Source of the DNA: Elusimicrobiota bacterium
GTDB lineage: Bacteria > Elusimicrobiota > Elusimicrobia > Elusimicrobiales > Elusimicrobiaceae
Direction of reading: 5' to 3'
NCBI GenBank assembly: GCA_031259485.1
Contig: JAIRLH010000047.1
Location: forward strand, 1-7,766
DNA length: 7,766 nucleotides
The translations under genes were made by a program, and so were the position numbers. Each line of letters begins with the position of its first letter. Within the stretch, counting starts at the first letter, position 1. The notes beneath the pieces were generated by a model, which worked only from the letters and a program-made list of their open reading frames with translations, was not told the origin of the DNA and made no database searches. Of this stretch, positions 1 through 4,800 are shown piece by piece.

Positions 1-1
1 C

Positions 2-262
2 CTGCCGCAGGCGGTAAACCTTTATGTGAAGCTCAACAAAATGGCGCTTGAAGGCCTTGAGAAAGGCGGCCTGCTGGCGACTTCAACGTGTTCCCACCAC
101 ATCACGCGCGAGATTTTTACGGACATCATAAAAACCGCCGCCGCCAAAGCTGGCCGCCGCGTCGCGCTGACAGAACTGCGCGGACAGGCTAAAGATCACC
201 CCATTTTATTAGGCATGCCGGAGACGGAGTATCTGCATTTCGCGCTGCTTGAAGCGCGGTAG
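2..262 (+). CDS. rlmI: C-terminal fragment of an RlmI-like 23S rRNA (cytosine-C5) methyltransferase (5' end outside the window)
   Basis: The open frame enters from the left edge with no start and ends at TAG 260-262, giving about 86 residues. It reads LPQAVNLYVKLNKMALEGLE and onward through GGLLATSTCSHHIT, AGRRV, ELRGQAKDHPILLG and PETEYLHFALL. This pattern is the C-terminal end of the RlmI/YccW family, SAM-dependent Rossmann methyltransferases that make m5C1962 in 23S rRNA. The S-x-CS segment after GG-LL is the conserved cysteine-containing strand, and the QA-DHP-----PE-YL block is the family's characteristic last module. The PUA domain and SAM-binding motifs would lie upstream, outside the window. 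The GTG at 26 lies inside the conserved fold and is not a real start. Family assignment is fairly firm; the exact target base is inferred from the family. No terminator hairpin is obvious right after the stop. Confidence 0.85.
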   Translation: MPQAVNLYVKLNKMALEGLEKGGLLATSTCSHHITREIFTDIIKTAAAKAGRRVALTELRGQAKDHPILLGMPETEYLHFALLEAR

Positions 263-317
263 GTTTTTTACAGCTGTGCCTTGGCAATGAAAATAGTATA
301 TATACAATCATTTTTGC

Positions 318-408
318 TGTCACGCGTATGCGCGCAGGATAAACTCCGTCGCAGGATCTATTTATTATTTGGATTCTGCAATTTCGTTACACTCCATGCA
401 GAATGACA
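318..408. repeat. REP/MITE-like palindromic intergenic element, about 91 bp
   Basis: The element is bounded by TGTCA (318-322) and its complement TGACA (404-408). Inside, ATTCTGCA (373-380) and TGCAGAAT (397-404) form a perfect 8-bp stem around a 16-base loop. The left half holds CGCAGGAT twice (332-339 and 350-357), separated by AAACTCCGTC. It contains no reading frame. The design, with short terminal inverted repeats, an internal stem and no protein, is that of non-autonomous dispersed palindromes common between bacterial genes. That it is repeated elsewhere in the genome is an inference, since only one copy is visible here. Confidence 0.5.
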
Positions 409-485
409 AAAAATAAAACTAATGTTTTAAATCTATGCTATTTTAGTATTGCCACGCGCCCTTCCCTTTACCTTCCTATCCCATT

Positions 486-526
486 CCCCTCCTTCGGAAG
501 GTGCCGCCTAAGCGGCGGGGTGAGGA
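486..526. repeat. GC-rich multi-hairpin intergenic palindrome
   Basis: CCCC (486-489) pairs with GGGG (517-520) and encloses two small hairpins: CCTT-CGG-AAGG (491-501) and GCCGC-CTAA-GCGGC (503-516). The block is strikingly GC-rich inside an AT-rich intergenic stretch. It is not followed by a T tract on either strand, so it is not a standard terminator. It resembles the CACCCCGCC...GGCGGCACC type of dispersed intergenic palindrome that I recall from many draft genomes. It sits just beyond the stop of the decayed pilin gene, where it could act as a 3' mRNA stabiliser or simply be inserted DNA. Confidence 0.45.
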
Positions 527-547
527 GTAAATGTCATTGTTATGCAG

Positions 548-1070
548 TCAGTTTTGATACCACCAATATGAGTTTGAATCGGATGAATACACCTCGCCCT
601 TTACCGGAAATCCCAAAGCATGGCAAAGTTTGTCGGAATTAGAATAGTTACCATAAGCTAAACAACGGATTTTACCGTGATGCGGCTGAGGATATTCTAT
701 AGTAACCCCCACATCGCTTTGATACTGTATATGTCCCTACTCCTGACCATGTATCACTTTGTGCATTAATAAGAAGCAGTTGCCCAGGTACTCCTTGTAT
801 TCTTAAAATCTGTCCTGCATCATGATTAGATATACTTGTGGAGGGAAGTTTAATATCCAAATCTTCAAATTTAAGAGCGTATTGACAGTGACTAAGCTAA
901 TGCATTTGATTTGCATCGCTGATAGCTTTCATTACGGGAAATACCCGTTTTACTTTGCTTATGTGCACAGCTCTCAGATATTGCGGCAGCGCAATGGCCG
1001 CCAAAATGCCGATGATTAAAACAACAACCAGTAATTCAATCAGAGTAAAAGCGTTTTTGTTGCTATGCAT
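548..1070 (-). pseudogene. Type IV pilin-like (prepilin) gene broken by an amber codon and a +1 frameshift
   Basis: ATG at 1070-1068 is preceded by GAGG eight bases upstream. The frame gives a class III leader, MHSNKNA, then FTLIELLVVVLIIGILAAIA with Glu at mature position +5, then LPQYLRAVHISKVKRVFPVM: a textbook prepilin N-terminus (Ala rather than Gly at -1). After 57 codons an in-frame TAG (899-897) interrupts, but the same frame continues with pilin-like sequence (QYALKFEDLDIKLP, then SDTWSGVG) to TAA at 674-672. The downstream fold then continues one base out of frame: QSDVGVTIEYPQPHHGKIRC, LAYGNYSNSDKLCHALG, ending SYWWYQN and TGA at 550-548. A +1 shift near GTAGGGACAT (about 730-740) joins the two. 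The span of 523 bases is 174 codons plus one base, so removing one base gives a 173-residue pilin with two C-terminal cysteines. The intact protein would be an inner-membrane prepilin processed by PilD-type peptidase. As written only a 57-residue stub with the membrane helix is made. Composition is more AT-rich than the neighbours. Confidence 0.85.
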
Positions 1071-1108
1071 GGTGATATCCTCGTTAATTTAAAAATAAAC
1101 ATCTATTT

Positions 1109-1137
1109 TTTATACTAAATAAATCCCATTTTTGCAA
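1109..1137 (-). promoter_or_regulatory. Sigma70-type promoter of the pilin-like gene
   Basis: On the minus strand TTGCAA (1137-1132) is followed by a 17-base spacer and TATAAA (1114-1109). This is a near-consensus vegetative promoter in an AT-rich stretch. Transcription would begin near 1102, giving a leader of about 30 bases before the pilin ATG at 1070. It lies just past the terminator of the rplY operon, so the pilin gene has its own transcription unit. The promoter appears intact although the gene is not. Confidence 0.6.
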
Positions 1138-1156
1138 TGGCGTGAAGAAAATCACC

Positions 1157-1194
1157 AAATATAAAACAGGCCGGCTGTTTTACAGCAGGCCTGT
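1157..1194 (-). terminator. Rho-independent terminator of the glmU-prs-rplY operon
   Basis: Read on the minus strand, ACAGGCC-T-GCTGT, a three-base AAA loop, then ACAGC-C-GGCCTGT gives a 12-bp stem with one T/C mismatch, followed immediately by TTTATATTT. It begins about 40 bases after the rplY stop at 1236. It separates the housekeeping operon from the pilin promoter that follows. Confidence 0.85.
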
Positions 1195-1235
1195 CATCAA
1201 ACAATCTGCAACCGGTACAGCCAACGAATAGAGAA

Positions 1236-1916
1236 CTATTTCTTAGCCGTAGCGGCGGCAGCGGCGGCGGCGCCTTCTTCTTCCTTCTTGCCTTTAGCGG
1301 CGGAAAGTTCCGGCTGGGCAGCGGCGGTAACGGCATCGGCAGCGGGGGCCGCAACGGCTTCTTCCCTCGGGATAATGATGTGCACCACTATCCTTCCGGC
1401 GTCGCCCACAAAAGTAACGCCTTTGGGCACTTCCAAGTCGGCCACTGTTATGCTCGTGGCCAGCGTGAGGGTGCTTATATCGGCCTCAATATGATGCGGT
1501 ATATCCGCGGGCAGACATTTAATATACACTTCCCTGAGCACATGGTCAATAATGCCGCCGTTAGTTTTGAGGAAAGCGCAATCGCCCTTAAGCACGATAG
1601 GCACTGTGGTTTCAAGCATTTTATCTTTTGAGATGCGCTGGAAATCAATATGTATCGGATTATCCGTTACCGCGTGATACTGGATTTCTTTGATAATCGC
1701 TTCTTCCGCGCCCGAGGGCAGCGCAAGCTGCACTATGGCATTGCCGCCGGCTTTTTGTACGGACAGCAAATCCTTTTCGTTTATCGTGATGGACACGGGT
1801 TCCCTGCCCGCGCCGTACAGAACGGCGGGGATATTCTTCTGAGCTCTTATTTTGGAGAGTTCTCCCCTCGCGCCTGTTCTGTTCCTCTGTTCTGCTGCTA
1901 TTTTGATTTTTTCCAT
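1236..1916 (-). CDS. rplY: 50S ribosomal protein L25 (CTC/TL5 family, long form)
   Basis: The 226-residue protein binds 5S rRNA in the large ribosomal subunit. Residues about 1-90 form the L25 domain: R-x-x-TG-RGELSKIRAQKNIPAVLYGA, then the EIQYHAVTDNPIHIDFQRI strand that contacts 5S rRNA. Residues about 95-185 form the CTC-type beta domain, with IPIVLKG-like VPIVLKG, GGIIDHVLREVYIKCLP and VADLEVPKGV. From about residue 188 there is a low-complexity tail of Ala, Glu and Lys ending in an Ala7 run and TAKK; it is encoded by GCN repeats (1251-1273). Such basic, Ala-rich tails are common in long L25 proteins and are expected to be disordered. The start ATG at 1916 has AAGGA nine bases upstream. 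The gene lies 61 bases after prs, last in the operon, and is followed by a strong terminator. In many bacteria pth follows; it does not here. Confidence 0.95.
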   Translation of the reverse strand: MEKIKIAAEQRNRTGARGELSKIRAQKNIPAVLYGAGREPVSITINEKDLLSVQKAGGNAIVQLALPSGAEEAIIKEIQYHAVTDNPIHIDFQRISKDKMLETTVPIVLKGDCAFLKTNGGIIDHVLREVYIKCLPADIPHHIEADISTLTLATSITVADLEVPKGVTFVGDAGRIVVHIIIPREEAVAAPAADAVTAAAQPELSAAKGKKEEEGAAAAAAATAKK

Positions 1917-1935
1917 TTTCTTGCTTCCTTATATC

Positions 1936-1953
1936 GGCGCGCTTTGGCGCGCC
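1936..1953. other. Perfect GC-rich hairpin between prs and rplY
   Basis: GGCGCGC (1936-1942), a four-base TTTG loop and GCGCGCC (1947-1953) make a perfect 7-bp stem. On the plus strand it is followed by TTTGCGTTTTGTTTTTTGTTT, so in that direction it resembles an intrinsic terminator. In the direction of the operon (minus) there is no T tract after it; the rplY ribosome binding site follows within about 10 bases. It may act as an mRNA processing or stability site, a block to antisense transcription, or a modulator of rplY translation. No function is shown. Confidence 0.55.
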
Positions 1954-1977
1954 TTTGCGTTTTGTTTTTTGTTTAAA

Positions 1978-2931
1978 TTATTTGAACATCTCGCTTATTG
2001 ACCTTCCGTCGTGATTTCTTGAAATCGCGTCCGCGAAAATATGCGATATCGTCAGCACGTGTATCTTTTCGCTCTGTTTGCGTTTGTCTTCGGGTATGGT
2101 GTCGGTAATAAAAATTTTTTCTATGGAGGAGCGTTCTATTTTATCCACCCCGTCGCGCGAGAGCACGCCGTGCGTGCAGACCGCGTAGATCTTTTTCGCG
2201 CCGCTTTCTTTGAGTTTTGACGCCACAACCGTAAGCGTGCCGGCGGTGTCAACGATATCGTCAACAATGATAACGGTTTTATCCTTCACGTCGCCAATGA
2301 TATTGTAAACCACGGCCTCATTGGCTTTGGGGCGGCGCTTATCAATGATAACCAGCCCCGCGTCCATGCGCGCGGCGATTTTTCGGGCCCTCTCCACGCC
2401 GCCCACATCGGGGGAAACCACCACCAAATCCTTGGGTTTGTTTTTCAGAAAATAATCCAGAAACACGCCCCTTGCGCGCAGATGGTCAACCGGCACGTCA
2501 AAGAAACCCTGTATCTGGCCCGCATGCAAATCCATAGACATTACCCTGTCCGCGCCCGCGTTCGCCAGCAAATTGGCAACCAGTTTGGAAGTTATTGGCA
2601 CACGCGGGCCGCTCTTGCGGTCGGCGCGCGCATAACCGTAATAGGGGATAATTGCGGTTATCCTGCCAGCGCTGGCGCGGCGCATGGCGTCAATGGTTAT
2701 AAGCAGTTCCATAAGATTTTCATTAACCGGCGTGCATGTGGGCTGGACTATATAGCAATCCGCCCCGCGCACGCTTTCAAGGATTTGGACGTCAATTTCC
2801 CCGTCGGCAAACCTGTCAACGCGCAGGGCCCCGAGCTCCCTGCCCAAATGTTTTGCTATCTTCTCCGCCAAGGGCCGGTTGGCGTTGCATGTGAAGATTT
2901 TTAAATCCCTTGAACACTGACAGCGTATCAT
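1978..2931 (-). CDS. prs: Ribose-phosphate pyrophosphokinase (PRPP synthetase, class I)
   Basis: This cytosolic enzyme makes PRPP from ribose 5-phosphate and ATP, feeding nucleotide, His, Trp and NAD synthesis. The 317 residues match class I Prs in length. Visible motifs are NANRPLAEKIAKHLG (16-30), RFADGE (40-45), the ATP-site PYYGYARADRK (96-106), the family signature DLHAGQIQGFFDVPVDH (134-150), SPDVGG (173-178), the catalytic flexible loop with DKRRPK (197-202), and the PRPP loop IVDDIVDTAGTL (222-233). Cys15 and Thr14 stand where most relatives have F-S-G-N. The start ATG (2931) overlaps the glmU TGA as ATGA, and AAAGGAT nine bases upstream lies inside the end of glmU, so translation is probably coupled. 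That start gives a short N-terminal extension before the usual KIF strand. glmU-prs-rplY is a widespread conserved order. Confidence 0.97.
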   Translation of the reverse strand: MIRCQCSRDLKIFTCNANRPLAEKIAKHLGRELGALRVDRFADGEIDVQILESVRGADCYIVQPTCTPVNENLMELLITIDAMRRASAGRITAIIPYYGYARADRKSGPRVPITSKLVANLLANAGADRVMSMDLHAGQIQGFFDVPVDHLRARGVFLDYFLKNKPKDLVVVSPDVGGVERARKIAARMDAGLVIIDKRRPKANEAVVYNIIGDVKDKTVIIVDDIVDTAGTLTVVASKLKESGAKKIYAVCTHGVLSRDGVDKIERSSIEKIFITDTIPEDKRKQSEKIHVLTISHIFADAISRNHDGRSISEMFK

Positions 2932-4337
2932 TTTTTCTTATCCTTTTGTTTATTCTTTATTATAAGGTTGACCTGCCGCGCCCTGGCTATTGCCAGCATG
3001 GCGGCCGGGATATCCTGCGTTATTGTGGAGCCCGCGCCTATCTTAACGCCTTTGCCTATGACCACAGGCGCCACAAAATTAGTATTGGAGCCGACGAAAA
3101 CCCCGTCCCCGATCACAGTCTTATGCTTATTGACGCCGTCGTAATTGCAGGTTATCGTGCCCGCGCCGATATTGACTTTGGACCCGATTTCGCTGTCCCC
3201 GACATAAGTAAGATGCGGCACTTTGGAACCCGGGCCTATCACGGATTTTTTTATCTCCACAAAATTGCCGATTTTAGCATTTTCTTTAATTATTGCGGCC
3301 GGCCGCAAATGCGCGTAAGGGCCCGCCGTGCAGCCTTTGGCCAGCGAGGCCTGAGTCAGATAGCAGCCGGTTTTGAGGCGCACGTCTTCCGCCAGAACGC
3401 TGTCTTCTATCCAGCAGTTTGGGCCTATTACGCAGCGCGGGCCTATAACTGTATGGCCTTTTATAAAAGTATTCGGGTAAATTACGCTGTCCGCGCCGAT
3501 TTTGACTGTTGACTCTATATAAGTACCGCGCGGGCTGACTATGGTTACGCCGCTTTCCATAAGCGCGTCGTTGACGGCGGCCTGCATCAGCGCGGCCGCA
3601 TCTGCCAGTTGTTTTTTGGAATTTATGCCCATGGCTTCTTTATAATCGGCCGCTTTAAAGACTTCCACGCGCAGGCCTTTTTGTTTAAGCAGGGCCAGCG
3701 TATCGGTAAGATAATATTCTTTTTTGGGGCCCTGCGGCTTAAGCAAAGGCAATGCGGCAAGCAGGGATTTAACGTCAAAAATATATATGCCGGAATTTAT
3801 CTCTCTTATCGCGGCGGTCGTTTGATTGGTTTCGCTTTCTTCAATGATGGCGGCAAAATTGCCTTCTGCGTCTTTCAAAACGCGGCCATAGCCTTTTGGA
3901 TTATCAATATCCACGGTCAAAACAGTGCACGCGGCTTTGGTTCTGTTGTGGGCTTGTATCAGGTTTTTGAGCGTTGCGGCTCTGATAAGCGGCGCGTCGC
4001 CCGCTAAAATGAGGATTTGCGCGTATCTACGCATAAACGGAACGCTGTCTTTGGCGGCGGTGCCGCTGCCGGTAAGTTCTTTTTGTAAAATAAAATCAAC
4101 CGGCGTTTTAATACCCCAATTTTGCAGATTATTTTTAACAGTTTCCCGAACAAGCTCAGCTTGATGGCCGGTAAGCACGCCGATACGCGAAGGTTTTAGA
4201 GATTGCGCTTCTTTAAGTATATGGGAAAGGATTTCCGCGCCGCATATTTTATGCAGGGGTTTTGGGATTGCGGACTTCATGCGCGTGCCCTTGCCGCCGG
4301 CCAGTACGAGCACGCAAAGATTGTTTTTGGCTACCAT
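2928..4337 (-). CDS. glmU: Bifunctional GlmU: GlcN-1-P acetyltransferase / GlcNAc-1-P uridylyltransferase
   Basis: GlmU makes UDP-GlcNAc for peptidoglycan and lipopolysaccharide in two steps: acetylation of GlcN-1-P with acetyl-CoA, then UTP-dependent uridylyl transfer. The N-terminal half has the pyrophosphorylase signature LAGGKGTRMKSAIPKPLH (12-29), QKELTGSGTAA (85-95) and the metal-binding GDAPLI (113-118). From about residue 255 the protein is a left-handed beta helix of hexapeptide repeats. It contains the acyltransferase block GNFVEIKKS, the catalytic histidine in PHLTYVGDSEIG (His about 375) and NIGAGTITCNYDG with KHKTVIGDGVFVGS. The 469-residue length is normal and both active sites look intact. 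The C-terminus is Lys-rich. The start ATG at 4337 has AAAGGAT nine bases upstream and the promoter is at 4384-4392. It is the first gene of the operon with prs and rplY. Confidence 0.98.
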   Translation of the reverse strand: MVAKNNLCVLVLAGGKGTRMKSAIPKPLHKICGAEILSHILKEAQSLKPSRIGVLTGHQAELVRETVKNNLQNWGIKTPVDFILQKELTGSGTAAKDSVPFMRRYAQILILAGDAPLIRAATLKNLIQAHNRTKAACTVLTVDIDNPKGYGRVLKDAEGNFAAIIEESETNQTTAAIREINSGIYIFDVKSLLAALPLLKPQGPKKEYYLTDTLALLKQKGLRVEVFKAADYKEAMGINSKKQLADAAALMQAAVNDALMESGVTIVSPRGTYIESTVKIGADSVIYPNTFIKGHTVIGPRCVIGPNCWIEDSVLAEDVRLKTGCYLTQASLAKGCTAGPYAHLRPAAIIKENAKIGNFVEIKKSVIGPGSKVPHLTYVGDSEIGSKVNIGAGTITCNYDGVNKHKTVIGDGVFVGSNTNFVAPVVIGKGVKIGAGSTITQDIPAAMLAIARARQVNLIIKNKQKDKKK

Positions 4338-4383
4338 TCGGTTTTATCCTTTAACTCTTGCCAGTGAATTCTGCTACGCAAAT

Positions 4384-4392
4384 ATTATACCA
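4384..4392 (-). promoter_or_regulatory. Extended -10 promoter of glmU-prs-rplY
   Basis: The minus strand reads TGG-TATAAT, a perfect -10 hexamer with the extended TGn motif, about 47 bases upstream of the glmU start. The -35 region is weak (CTGCAA at 17-base spacing), as expected when an extended -10 is used. The start of transcription would be near 4377, leaving a leader of about 40 bases with the AAAGGAT ribosome binding site. Confidence 0.75.
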
Positions 4393-4412
4393 AAATAAAA
4401 ACCTTATTGCAG

Positions 4413-4446
4413 GGCCAAAGGATTTATATAAATGAGCCTTTTGGCC
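4413..4446. repeat. Inverted repeat in the glmU / small-ORF divergent region
   Basis: GGCCAAAGG (4413-4421) pairs with CCTTTTGGCC (4437-4446), a 9-bp stem with one bulged T. The 15-base AT-rich spacer includes the self-complementary TTTATATAAA. It lies upstream of the glmU promoter and overlaps or abuts any promoter for the divergent gene at 4496. It could be an operator shared by the two genes or a short dispersed palindrome. There is no T run fitting a terminator on either strand. Confidence 0.4.
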
Positions 4447-4447
4447 T

Positions 4448-4476
4448 TTGTCCTTGAATGTTATTATGTATACAAA
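4448..4476 (+). promoter_or_regulatory. Possible promoter of the small exported-peptide gene
   Basis: TTGTCC (4448-4453), a 17-base spacer and TACAAA (4471-4476) form a weak vegetative promoter candidate. TATTAT (4462-4467) is an alternative -10 without a good -35. The stretch is AT-rich and correctly placed about 20 bases before the ribosome binding site, but neither match is strong. Confidence 0.3.
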
Positions 4477-4484
4477 TAAATATT

Positions 4485-4491
4485 AAGGAGG
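4485..4491 (+). promoter_or_regulatory. Consensus ribosome binding site for the small exported-peptide gene
   Basis: AAGGAGG lies four bases before the ATG at 4496. It is the strongest Shine-Dalgarno sequence in the window and is the main reason to accept the short frame that follows as a gene. Confidence 0.7.
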
Positions 4492-4495
4492 GCGC

Positions 4496-4724
4496 ATGAA
4501 AAGCTTATTTTTACCTTTTGGCGTGCTTATCTGCCTGAGCACCGCATTATACTCGCAGGAGGCCAAGAAAGAAGTTTCGGCCGGGCTCAATGCCACGTTT
4601 AAAAAAACCAAAGCCGCTTCCGTAGAAAACTCCGCAGACAAACCAAGCCGACAAGCAAAATCTTAAAGAAATAGTTGGCGCTCTTTACCAATACAATCCC
4701 AAACGCGCTATATCTATCAAGTAG
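4496..4724 (+). pseudogene. Small exported protein of unknown function, apparently frameshifted
   Basis: From ATG 4496 the first frame gives 56 residues ending at TAA 4664-4666. MKSLFLPFGVLICLSTALYS is a clear Sec signal peptide, with cleavage likely around S20-Q21 (L-Y-S-Q). The mature part is hydrophilic and Lys-rich (EAKKEVSAGL, then FKKTKAASVE). One base out of frame, the sequence stays open past that stop and reads TPQTNQADKQNLKEIVGALY then QYNPKRAISIK, ending at TAG 4722-4724. Losing one A from the AAAA at about 4627-4630 joins the two into a 75-residue protein. The total of 229 bases is 76 codons plus one base, which fits a single-base insertion. Other readings are that the 56-residue product is the real protein or that the extra A is a sequencing error. 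I recognise no family. It stands alone, divergent from glmU and convergent with mtaB. Confidence 0.55.
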
Positions 4725-4800
4725 TTTAATAAGCGCTGAACATATTAAGACTTAATAAACAAAATAGTTAAAAATAGCGGTATAAAATGGGAAAATAAAT

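Noticed and set aside
263..547. CRISPR array
   Set aside because: The palindromes occur once each with no regularly spaced repeats or spacers.
403..642. 79-residue plus-strand open frame
   Set aside because: It runs through both the palindromic element and the antisense of the pilin C-terminus, has no ribosome binding site and has no protein-like character.
672..860. 62-residue minus-strand frame as a separate gene
   Set aside because: It is the middle part of the pilin after the amber codon, in the same frame; its TTG start has no support.
897..899. Programmed amber read-through or pyrrolysine codon in the pilin
   Set aside because: The downstream frameshift would still destroy the product and nothing in the window suggests a recoding system; decay is simpler.
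2910..3512. 200-residue plus-strand open frame
   Set aside because: It lies entirely antisense to glmU, has no recognisable motif and shows the amino acid make-up of a shadow frame; glmU on the other strand is unambiguous.
4338..4384. Riboswitch or ribozyme in the glmU leader
   Set aside because: The predicted leader is only about 40 bases with no conserved fold; the glmS ribozyme belongs to a different gene.
4725..4800. Terminator between the small exported-peptide gene and mtaB
   Set aside because: The stretch is AT-rich and has T/A runs but I find no stem of useful length before a T tract on either strand.
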